64,000 nt of DNA from Acorus gramineus (taxonomy: Eukaryota; Streptophyta; Magnoliopsida; Acorales; Acoraceae): positions 8,597,670 through 8,661,669 of the forward strand of contig CM060856.1 of the NCBI GenBank assembly GCA_030737835.1, read 5' to 3'. The notes under the pieces are model-generated. The model did not search any database and was not told where the DNA came from. It saw only the letters and a list, made by a program, of their open reading frames with translations. Every line of letters starts with the position of its first letter. Positions within the stretch are counted from its first letter, which is position 1. This document shows, piece by piece, positions 50,501 to 61,000 of the stretch. The translations under genes were made by a program, and so were the position numbers.

Positions 50501-52421
50501 CATAATATATTATATATTGACATAGTTAGACGATTTCATAGTTTGCATTAGATGAAACGAGATTGCAAAATATACTGAGTGTATCAACACCCAAAATACA
50601 TTTAATCACTCTTTTAACTTTACCTTGTTGATTTACTTACAATTCCATGACTCACCAGATGAATGTCAGGGACACTCTAAGCAGGCTCAGTCATGATTCT
50701 GATGGCGAAGTATCCATGGTAGGTTTCTTCATCGATTGGCCAATGTATATACCCATATCTCTTGCATTCTAATATTCAATTATGATGTGCAGGCGGCCAT
50801 TATCTCCCTGGGCTTGATAGGCGCGGGCACGAACAATGGCCGAATAGCCAAAATGCTTAGAGATCTTATCCGTTATTATGATGGGGAAGCAAAACATCTC
50901 TTCTGTGTAAGCTTTCTGCTAGTGTTCCCATCTCTAATACACAGTATCTTGTGATAGATAGATTTGTCTTTACACATTTGTTGTGAATTAAATCACCAGG
51001 TACGAATTGCTCAAGGACTCCTGCATTTAGGGAAGGGTTTACTGACACTCTCTCCTTACCACTCTGATCGATTTTTGCTTTCCCCGTACGTGTACTTCAT
51101 TTTTTCATTGTATGAAACTCTTGCTAAGTATACTGACCTCTGGAAATTTTGACATGTTCTTACAGAACTGCACTAGCTGGATTAGTAATCGTGTTGTTTG
51201 CCTGTCTTGATATGAAGAGAACCATCTTGAAAAGATATCATTTCTTGCTCTACTACATCGTGTTAGCTGTGCAGGTCTGTAATCCTCATCTTCACATTAT
51301 TTCATCTTAGATTCATAGACTAAATATAAGAATCAATATGTAGCCAAGAATGTTATTGACGGTGGATGAGAACTTGAAGCCTATTCCGGTGCTAGTGAGG
51401 GTGGGCAAAGCCGTTGATGTGGTGGCCCAGGCTGGTCGACCGAGGACGGTCACTAGTTTCCAGACATTCACAACACCGGTGATTCTAGGAGCCGGTGAAC
51501 GTGCCGAACTGGCTACTGAGAAGTAAGTAGTACTTGTTTCTTTGCATGCATTTGCATTTTGTGTTTGCCTTTACAAGTACTTGTGATTATAGTAACAACG
51601 TATTCTGAAATTTTCAAATGTTCAAAAAATAATAATCTGATTGGATGGATACCTCACGTATCCATCGGCCCAACATATATTTGTTCATAGCATTTAGTAC
51701 ATTTCCTTTTTTTTTTTTTATACAGAGGCCCGGACGGGATGACACAATAGTCCCAACTACATAAACTAGACCGAACATAGCCGCTTAACAACTGTGGGCA
51801 AGGTCCACAACCAAACCAGCCAACTAGGCTGTACATTCCTTCTTTTTTTTCCACCTTGCGACGAGCAAGGATTGAACATGGGGTGAGAGACCTCAACGGG
51901 TCAAGCGTCCACCACTGGGCCAAGGCCAGTTGGGACATAGCATTTAGAACATTTAGATTTCAGATATCTATTTATAATTTGAATAATTTATCGTCTTATT
52001 TATTGTTTAAAAAGCTAATTCTATACTTTCACGCCAACATAAAAAAAAATTGCAGGTACTAGGTTGCTCTTTAGAAATTAAATTAATTAGGGGCAACTAT
52101 TCTCGGAAGAGGGATCATAAGAGGGAGATAAAAAAAGAGGAGGGTGGATGAGGGCGGCTGCCCAAATTTTTTTGGGTGGGTTGGTTTGGAAACTTGGGTG
52201 GAGGAATAGTTGCTCCCATTTAATTATCCAATACTTTTATCCATATTTATCTCGTATGATTTACAAATATAAATGTATTATATCAAATATAACACTTGCA
52301 GAATATATGCAATACATGAACTTTGATTCGTGCGTTCATGTGTAGGTACATCCCACTCTCGCCTGTTTTGGAAGGGTTTGTTATCATGAGAGAGAACCCA
52401 TATTATAGAGAAGAGAAATAG
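41593..52421 (+). CDS. RPN1: 26S proteasome regulatory subunit RPN1, copy 1 (complete, 25 exons)
   Basis: Exons: 41593-41694, 41795-41895, 41990-42113, 42247-42303, 42556-42623, 42853-42895, 43457-43522, 44470-44508, 44589-44671, 45258-45375, 45461-45535, 46039-46197, 47887-47988, 48068-48172, 48249-48389, 48498-48602, 48691-48912, 49821-49934, 50022-50237, 50659-50718, 50793-50906, 51000-51085, 51166-51274, 51344-51522, 52346-52421. All phases fit and give 887 residues, against about 891 in Arabidopsis RPN1a. RPN1 is the base scaffold of the 19S particle, docking ubiquitin receptors and shuttle factors. Seen here: a Lys-rich N-terminus, [42 protein letters not shown], then PC-repeat helices from about residue 415 ([43 protein letters not shown]), and a C-terminus with [11 protein letters not shown]. 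It is more diverged than usual for so conserved a protein, mostly between residues 150 and 300 and between 497 and 608. Exon 4 has a duplicated acceptor upstream. Confidence 0.93.
42179..42266 (+). repeat. Perfect 44-bp tandem duplication spanning the exon-4 splice acceptor of RPN1 copy 1
   Basis: The unit AATGTTTGGTTTTACAAATT, then GCAG and AAGAAGTTTGCTGACATTCT, is present at 42179-42222 and 42223-42266. It carries the 3' splice site and the first 20 exon bases, so two identical acceptors lie 44 bp apart. Only the second (exon from 42247) keeps the frame; the first shifts it to an early stop. Copy 2 has a single unit, so the duplication arose after the gene duplication. Confidence 0.95.
47600..47790 (+). 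repeat. Retroposon-like tail in intron 12 of RPN1, shared by both copies
   Basis: Sequence with CTTGTATTGATTTTTGAGAT, AATGAAGAGCTA and GTCTCCAGA ends GTATGGTTTC plus an A run. Its counterpart in copy 2 is at about 62390-62540. If it is a retroposon end, it predates the RPN1 duplication. No coding content. Confidence 0.35.
51705..51935 (-). mobile_element. tRNA-derived SINE in intron 24 of RPN1 copy 1
   Basis: On the minus strand the element starts near 51935 with a pol III promoter: A box TTGGCCCAGTGGTGG and B box GTTCAATCC, 30-40 bases apart. It ends in a 13-base A run (plus-strand T run at 51707-51720). It is flanked by CATAGCATTTAGTACATTT (51686-51704) and the same 19 bases with one change (51936-51954), a clear target-site duplication. 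Length is about 231 bp. It is antisense to the gene. I cannot name the family. Confidence 0.88.
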
Positions 52422-52748
52422 CTAACTTTTTGTCCAGTTTTTTCTCACCGATTTTCACTGTAGCCACTGCTTGGATTTCATTTCACTCATATAAATATGC
52501 ATGTAAAAAAATTGTATCGGTTGATCTGCGCATCTATTATCGTCGTGGGTCTTCGCCACACATCTATACATGACAGTACTGACAAGTGAGTTCACACATT
52601 ATAGTAAAAAAAAATTTACATCCTTTGCCAAGTTGCAATATTCCCATATTTTTTTTATATTATTATTCATTGATTAGGGTCATTCAAGACTTGCCATGGG
52701 GCTAAACGCTTATGATACGGTGGTAATGTAGTGTATTCTTTTATAAAA

Positions 52749-53325
52749 GGGAAAAATCTATATAGCCTCTTATAAATTATTCAAAATTCATGTAACTCTT
52801 TGATTTTTTCTGAAGTTTATATAATCTCTTGAAAATACTTATGTAAATTCAAATAACCCCATGAATTAAATTTTTATTGACAGATGAGGAATATTCTGTT
52901 TGGTTAACTATGATTGAAAATATAGTATATCAAAACTCTTGTATAATATATTAAAAATTAAAAAGTTTTTTATAAATAATGATTTTACCCATTCAAATAG
53001 AGTTTTATAATAATCTATTTGGATGGGTAAAATCATCATTTATAAAATGTTTTTTTTTTTTTTAAGAATGATGCTCTCCAAAATTTGATTATTTGACCTC
53101 TTTCATAGAGGTTAGAGATGTTTACTGATTTAATTAAAGCTCGGTTTGCCATTTTTCATATTTTAAACATATGGCAGGGGGTTTTAGTATATATAGTGTT
53201 TTTAGTCAGTGTTAATCAAATGGATATTCGCTCCTTGTAACTCATGGGGTTTTACGGGCTTTAGAAAAAGTCAGGGGTTTATATATATTTCAGGTAGTTT
53301 ACATTGGAGTTATTTGAATTTTTCC
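52749..53325. mobile_element. 577-bp inverted-repeat transposon (MITE) with perfect 8-bp target duplication
   Basis: The left end GGGAAAAATCTATATAGCC and the reverse complement of the right end (GGAAAAATTCAAATAACTCC) continue as similar sequence for well over 100 bp, as long imperfect terminal inverted repeats. TTATAAAA flanks both sides (52741-52748 and 53326-53333). Inside is a separate hairpin: 52968-53001 pairs with 53014-53047 across a 12-base loop (TTACCCATTCAAATAGA against TCTATTTGGATGGGTAA). No coding capacity. A relative of the left half lies at about 6900-7270. An 8-bp duplication would suit a hAT-type transposase. Confidence 0.72.
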
Positions 53326-53829
53326 TTATAAAAAAGTGATGAATATTGAATACATGTATTTTTCATAATAGAGTATGCAATGAGAAAGATATATTGAATG
53401 TATCCGCGTCCTATTTTAATATATATGTTTGTTTGTTTGTAGGCAAATACTGGGATTGTTAATTGCAAAATCCTTTGTCAACCCTATTTTAATATATTAA
53501 TACATACAAATTAGTGTATTCATGCCCACAAATTAAAATAGTGCTAGCTCCCCCCTTTGAATTGAGAATAAAGTTATTTTGATGCACATGACTATTTTAG
53601 AATAAATAAAGATAAAATTATTTTTTTGTTAGGTTCGGTTTTGAATTATTCTTGTCGAGAAATATAATAATAAAATTTTTGTTATTGGAATAAAATGTGA
53701 ATAGTGTCTGAATAAGGATTTATAAAAAGTAAAAAAATGATGACCGTTGATTTATAAGAGGTAATGATAATTAATTTGATAGTGAGTCTACATATTCTTT
53801 TAAGTTGAATAACCTGGAATAATTTAATT

Positions 53830-54680
53830 CGGGCACGTTTATCCTCACCAAGTCTTTTTCTTACCCCACCAATAAAAAAAAAAAAAACGGTGTTTTTTTC
53901 TATTCCCACTGATCCGATCAGGTCGATCAAACTTGGTCATTATTTTAAGTTTTCGGTGACCGAACTTAGTCGTCATTTTATATTTTGGGCGATCTAACTT
54001 GGTTATCATTTCAGGTTTCGGGTGACCGAACTTGATCGAACAGAATTTGTAATAAAGTTTTTAATTTTTTTTCTTGGAAACTTAATCTCATGACGTGTAT
54101 CCTCCTTGGATCTGTCATGCCACTCCAAGTCTGAGTTGTAATGTATGGAGAATCAATTATTATTCTTAAATATAGAACATAAGAACAATTTTTTTACATA
54201 AGTGACGGACAAATTTTTAAAAGTTAAATATAAAATGTGTTTGGATCAACTGGTAAGTTTTTTTTGTTTTTAAACAAAGAATCCGCTTAACTACGAATTC
54301 AAACGAAGCTTAAAAATGATATATATTTGTCTAATAAGATATTTTTCTATAAAAATTTGAATTAATTGAAAGTATACCTATTTACATTTTTTTCAGTTCC
54401 TTAGCTGTTATTTAGATAAAAGAATAAATGTAGAATATGATGAATAAATCCAAAAATTTATTTATTTACAAAGACCATGTAAATATAATTCTGGACCTTG
54501 TTCGATTAATTTCGGTCGCCAAAAGCCTGAAATAACGACTAGGTTTGATCGTCCAAAACTTGAAATGGTGATCAAGTTTGGTTCACCTGGATTGGTGGGA
54601 ACAACCAAACACCAGTTTTTTTTTTTTTAATGGTGGGTTAAGTGAAACGTTTGGTGTGGATAATCTAAGGGTTGGTTAGA
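53830..54680. mobile_element. Foldback-type element with long inverted repeats built of 33-bp units
   Basis: About 53835-54050 is matched, inverted, by about 54490-54680. Examples are TTATCCTCACCAAG against TTATCCACACCAAA, CCCCACCAATAAAAAAAA against CCCACCATTAAAAAAAAA, and AGTCGTCATTT against AGTCGTTATTT. Within each arm a 33-bp motif repeats: AACTTGGTCATTATTTTAAG..., AACTTAGTCGTCATTTTATA... and AACTTGGTTATCATTTCAGG..., each ending near GGTGACCG or GGCGATCT. Inverted arms made of short tandem repeats are the hallmark of foldback elements. The ends and target duplication are not fixed. Confidence 0.6.
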
Positions 54681-54833
54681 ATCCATATTCTATTTTATAC
54701 TAATTAATCATGGTATACATATTCTCATTTATTTCAGTCTTCTAAACACCTATTTTAATACTATTCCGACTAATTCTCACTTATTCCAGATTCTATAATC
54801 GAACCAGACAAGTAGGCATGGGTTAGTTTCTTG

Positions 54834-54915
54834 TGGGCTTAAATAACAGAGCATCTCCGCCGGCCCATTATTCGGTCTCAACTCTCAAGAGGGAAGGCGG
54901 GGTTACTTTCCCGCC
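54834..54915 (+). promoter_or_regulatory. Promoter motif cluster of RPN1 copy 2
   Basis: This matches the block upstream of copy 1: TGGGC at 54834-54838 (within GTGGGCTTAAA), GCCCA at 54863-54867 (within CGGCCCATTATT), and the inverted GGCGGGGTTACTTTCCCGCC at 54896-54915. Here the right half is a full TTTCCCGC E2F-type site. Conservation against drifting flanks supports function. Confidence 0.5.
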
Positions 54916-54957
54916 ACCTGACGAAGGACCACCTCGCCAACAGTCGATGATGAGGTC

Positions 54958-54965
54958 TATAAATA
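54958..54965 (+). promoter_or_regulatory. TATA box of RPN1 copy 2
   Basis: TATAAATA lies 76-83 bp upstream of the ATG at 55041. The leader that follows (CGAATTTCGAAGCAGACGAA) is shared with copy 1. Confidence 0.7.
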
Positions 54966-55040
54966 CCCGGACAGTTGGAAAAGAAACTCGACGAACCCAA
55001 CCGTTCGAATTTCGAAGCAGACGAAGCGAGTGAGAGAGAA

Positions 55041-58000
55041 ATGGCGATCGATACAAACCCTAACTCAACCTCAAAAGCTCCATTGAAGGATCAGAAGAAG
55101 AAGAAGTACGCGAAGAAAGAAGAGGATCTGGTGAGATCGATCCGTCCTCTGCTGTCTTCCTTTTTTATTTAAAAATTTTCACCGTTCGATCTCTAATTTG
55201 TGCGTTTCGGAACCCTAGTCCGAGGAAGACGCGGATTTAATTGATCGATTGGAGCTCTACGTTGATGAAGTCCAGCGACCTGATCCGGAGCTCCAGAGTG
55301 TCGCCTTAGAGAGATTGAGGTGATAATTTGGATTTCATTGTAGAAATGAGTGACGACTTTTTTTTTTTTTTTGAACGAAAGGGAATTCAGGACCTTGTTT
55401 TTACGTGTGGCATCAACAGGGAGGAAATCCGTTCATCGACGAGCTCTATGACTTCTGTTCCGAAGCCTTTGAAGTATTTGAAGTCCCATTACCCGTTTTT
55501 GTGCGCCTTTTTTAAGAAGCTTACAAAGGATTCGGATATACGGGTGAGGATATTTGTTTCTTTTTTTTTTTGGAATTGTTAATGAATTAGATTTTGATGT
55601 TTAGTTTTACATGTTGCAGAAGAAGTTTGCTGACATTCTGTCAGTTTTGTCGATGACCATGGCTAAGGGTGATCGGGTAATTCAATCTAAAACTCTATTG
55701 CTTCACTATAATTTTTTCATTTTTATGGTTATTTACACTTTTGTTTGATTGTGAAAGTTAAAATGTTAAATTATTGTTCTGTGGAAGTGAATCAGGGAAG
55801 AGATAGGATTTTGGATTTGCCCAATCGTCACAATTTATTTGTTTTTGGCTGTTTGATAATTAGTTGTTCCTATGTACTTTTTATTTTGTCTGAACTGGAT
55901 TTTGGTGTCTCTTTTTTTTTTTTTTTTGAGGTAATGTATAAATTGTGTTGCAAGCGAGAATAGCATCGAAACTGGATCTTGGTCTTATTCACTTCTGTGG
56001 GATACTTTTCCAGGAGAGCCTGAAATATAAGCTTTTGGGTACAGCAGAGGATATTGGATCCTGGGGCCACGAATATGTACGGTAAGCAACTAAGCACTAA
56101 GCACTAAGCACTTTTCAGCTGAAAGGAAAGAATACAGTTTGTTAAATATCTGTTACTTATGGAATACCAAGAATAAAAGAGATGTCCTAATCACTGGTTC
56201 CTCATTTTTCACTAAGCGGGTGTGATAACAAAGATCTTAAGTTTCGATTAATTCTGTATCCCAAGTAATATTTCTGTATGATTTATACAAGATTTGGTTT
56301 TGTTTAATTAGGAACCTTGCAGCAGAAATTTCCCAAGAGTTTACAATACGATGGCAGGTTAGGGAGTGAAATCTTTCACGATGTTCGCTAACATTTTGTG
56401 CCATTTTTTTCCCAATTCAAAATATTAGCCAGTCTCTTTCATCTACCTTTCACAGTCTATGAAGTTGGACACTTCATTGGTATATGTACACTGTCATTTT
56501 TCTGATAACCCGTCTTGTATTTAACCATAACCATCTCTGTGAGTTTATGTGAGTTCCATGATACTGCATATAGATGGATGAGAATTACCCCCGAGAGACA
56601 AAAACCCAAGAAGTATATGCTCATATGAAGTATGTGTTAGCACTTTATAAATGTATTTGGTGGTACTTCCTGAATGAAAGTATGCAATGCTTCCATCAGG
56701 GCGAAATATTCTTAGAGTAATCATTTTTTTTGTATACTAAAAAAATTGAACAAATTAATTTGGCATATTATAGATTGTTTTTCTATGAGAAATTGTGGCC
56801 TAACTGGATTGATTCATCGTAGTCTGGTTGAAATTATGTTCCACCATTTCAAATTTTTTTTCTTGATTATATGTGAAATGAACTATTAAATAGACTGCTT
56901 AAGGCAGCTGCTATTTCTTAAAGGGTCTATGTGCACCAAATACCAGATACCTGGCAGGACTAAAATATCATTCAATGTTCATAATTCCTGTTCTGCTTTT
57001 CTGTCTGATTCAACTTTACATCACATTTAAACTAAATTTTGAGTTTTTGACTCTCCTTTATTATTACCATATAATGTTTTTTATTGCCTCCTACAACAGA
57101 TTAAAGGCAAGCTAATCGTGGATTTAATATTTGATTTGATGGATTTGGTGAAGCAGATTGTTGCATTTCAGATGCAGGTATGGTTCATGGCGATTGTGTT
57201 CCTTATCTGCACATTAATAATGGTGTTATTATACTGGTTATAGTATCTCATTCTCTCAACTTTTAAGGTATGAAATTCTGGAGGGAGGTACATTTAACTC
57301 ATGTCTGTGTGTTTGGCACACACATCCATTTTGTTGTGTATCTCATTAGATCTCACTTCAAAATATTAAATCCAACAATTTTTCAAAAAAAAAAGAAAGG
57401 AGCAATATGATATGGAAAAACTTAAGTTGTCAAGAAACTGGTTGATTAAGTTAAATAATATAATGCACACGTATGAATATAGGAGGATTTAGATTTCATA
57501 GTGATTTTTCAATTATGTATGAATATAGGAGGATTCAGATTTTGTAATGATTTTTCAATTAGCAGGGTGTGAACATTGTTAAAGTTGGAAATTGTAAATA
57601 ATATATGAACTTTTTTAGCATTCATGGATATTTAGTTAACTTCTAATAAAGGCAAAAGATTGTTTTAACTATTGATATATAAAGTTATGTGATTCAGAAC
57701 AAAGGAAGTTGAATGAAGGGAGTTTTCTCTATGGTGTTGGTGATTCTAGCAGTGGGTGTTGGTGGCTTTGATTATCATTAAAATCTCGTCTTTGCCAACA
57801 AAATATAAAACTCTTACCTATTCTTGGTAGAAAGTGGTAGTAAGAGGTCAATCCCACAAGGAGGCTATTGAAGCAAACGAATAAAAGTAAAAGATTATCA
57901 ATTTTTGGCCAAAAAGGTTTAGAAACAAATGATCAATGATTGATTTGAGAAAACTATTTAAAAGCTAAAGTTGAAATCAATATAAAAAAGACCACCAAGG

Positions 58001-61000
58001 ATTGGAAATCCACCCCACGTGTATCGTGATGATTCTTTCTTTTACATTTAATGAAAACAAAATATTTCAAAGGCAGTTCGCTTCTACTCGATTTAAAATT
58101 AGGGTTTATAAAGCATCAACCGTATCCCATCTATGTAGAACGACGGAAGATCTAAAAATACCCATAATCAAAAGAAATCTGAGTTGAAGAAACTATAAAA
58201 ACATGAAGAACAAATCAGAAAACATCAATGCACAAAGAAAAGAATCAATCACTCAAATGCATGGTGGAATCCTCTCCTTGATGGAAGGATTTTCTAGCCT
58301 ACCATGGTTGGTGATATTCTAGAATAAAAATAAAAACAATCCATGAAAATAAAATAAAAAGATACTTTTATTGAAAACACAATATAATATATATATGTCT
58401 ATAATACCAATGAAACAAAAACTAAAAAACAAAAACTCAAAACAAAGAAAACAAAGAACAAAGACTGAAAATAAAATTCGTCTTGGCTGAATGAAGATAT
58501 TCCTTCCTCTCTCTCTGCAGTGGCCTTTTTATAGGGTTTTGAGGGTTCAATTGGTTGTAAATGCTGATTTGATTGAGTTGTTAATGCTAATTTGCATAAT
58601 ATGTTGGGGATATAATTGCAAAATCTGTTGGAGATCTTGTTGATTTGTTGGAGATGTCAAAGCTGATTTGATTGAAGATTTTATTGATCTGGTGGATCAT
58701 TTAGAAGTTTTGATGAAGCTTTGAATGCTAATTCCTTCTCCAATTTATAACCTGCCAAATTTAGACTTCTGAATTTTAAAATATGGCTCCATGTGAAAAA
58801 TATGATAATGCATATTAATTGTATAAATATTGTCAATTTGTGCAAAATATGCTTTGAATATAAAGAATAGAAACTTCTCTAATATGCATGTATAAATGAA
58901 TAATTACATAGGGAAATGTTCCAAAAGAACTCTTAAAAGCATATGAAAATATGTTCTTTTGAATATCTAACAGTGGGCTTTGTTGTGTTCGACACTGGCT
59001 CACTAGCTCCACCAGAGATTGGACAATATAATATGTTTTGATGTCATTTTCCATTATTTGGCTAAATATAAGATGTAAGATGTTTCGACACTATCTATGG
59101 AGCTGGTGCTTAAAAAAGGCCATCCACAAACTTACAAAATAAGTTTCTATAAGTTTATAACTTGATACTGCTTTTTTCATGTTAAAATGAATTTGAATGT
59201 TTTATTCAACTCAATTTCCATTATTTGGATAAATTTTACTTTTCTGCACTCTTATGATTAAAATCTGGGCGTTATTTATCAATCATATCGACTATTGATG
59301 TTTTCGTTTTCGTATTTCAGCACAACTCTGTACATGAAGCTGTGGATTTTTTGATGGAGGTTTTGCTCTGACCTCTCATTGTTATTTTATAATGTTGACT
59401 GCGTTTGTCACAGAACTAATAAAGATAATTTAAGTCTAGGTTGAACAAATCTATCTGTTGGATAAGCACGTTGATGAGACAAATTACAAACGGACATGCT
59501 TGTATCTCACCAGTTATTGTAGGTATGTACTTCACAATCACATAGTGCAAATATGTAGTGGATTAATTTTTTTTTTTTTTTACATTCTTGGATTTTTGTT
59601 TTATATCATGAGGATTTGTTTTCTGGATGGTCAAAATTAAGAGTTTTGTTTTTTCAGTGTTACATGAAACTAACCTACATATACAGGGAGGGAGCAAACC
59701 TGGGCTGATGGTCCAGAGAGGGGATGAAAATAAAGGAATTATAGTTTAAGGGTGTCTAAAAGTTAATTGGATTATGTGATTTTTCTAATTAGCATGGGCC
59801 TTCATAAGGTTCATTTTTATGTGGATTTTTTTCCTGTTTTTAAAGTAATCTATAACCTACATATACACACCCCCCCCCCCCCCCCCCTCCCACAAAAAAA
59901 AGGCAAAAGCAAAAGAAAAAATCTGGACAAATTGTTTGATACCTGCAACATTATGGGTGGAATTTACAGTTGTGGGCAGACCTTATTATTTTACCTTTTT
60001 ATGGATTAAAGGCTTTAATTTGTAATTTCTGGTGAGATTGAAACTGAGGGTTAAAATGCCAGAGAATTTTTGTGAATCTCTTTATTCAGTAGCATATTTA
60101 TGCATGGACAATTTATCTCATTGGAATATCTTGCAGATACAATGACTTCAATGACTATCCTGGCATGGATGATAGAAAAACCTTGCTTGTAGTATCTTTC
60201 ATCTATAAGAAATTTAAAGATTACACGAGTGCCCTTCGAGTTGCACTCTTCCTTGACAACATTAAGGTAAATTTTGTTATAATTTTCTTAAAGAAAGGAG
60301 TATTGAATAATTATCTAAATGATTCACAATTTTTAAAATCTTTGTCATGGCAGGTTGTGAAGTATGTGTTCACAGTATGTGAGGACATGCTGCAGAAGAA
60401 GCAACTTTGTTACATTATTGCACGACATGTAGGTTTGTTGTGTAAAATTCTGAGTATCTTGAGTATCAAAATACACTCTGGTTTTGTTATATCCATAGAC
60501 TTGTTTACAAATCCGATGAGTTGGTCATATTGTTATGCACATCTTGTCATCTACACTATTTCCTGATAGAGCAGATACTATATTATACTGGGTCTGATAT
60601 GATGTACTGGGTATACAAGTAACCACTCATGCAATGTGCTCTTCACTGATGCGGCTTTCTTGCTTCTGGTTATCTTTTGTATCCTCATATATTGGGTTAT
60701 ACGGCATTAAATATTTTCTATGCCTCAGACCATGATCGATGTTTTGTTAGACCTTTGCTAATTGAACTTTTGATGGATTAAGGGTATGATTTTGGAACTC
60801 GATGATGAAATGGCTGAGAAGGATGAGGATCGAGAGGCATTGCAGGATATCATCAACAATTTCAAACTTAGTGCAGGATATCTTTATCTGGCTCGCGATC
60901 TTGAGGTTATGGAGCCAAAATATCCTGAAGACGTCTATAAGGTAGCAAAATTTGTGCAATCGAATGTATTTTACAGTTTGGTTTGTTGTATGGCGTTAAA

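Larger units (their letters stand above)
52422..54830. other. Spacer between the RPN1 copies
   Basis: The first one to two hundred bases should be the 3' UTR of copy 1. The rest has no gene. Two inverted-repeat elements fill much of it (52749-53325 and about 53830-54680), with AT-rich DNA between. The 82-codon minus-strand frame near 53.7-53.9 kb overlaps the foldback element and is not credible. Confidence 0.6.

Noticed and set aside
51850-51935. Genuine tRNA gene
   Set aside because: A and B boxes are present, but no cloverleaf follows, and the A-tail and flanking target duplication show a SINE.
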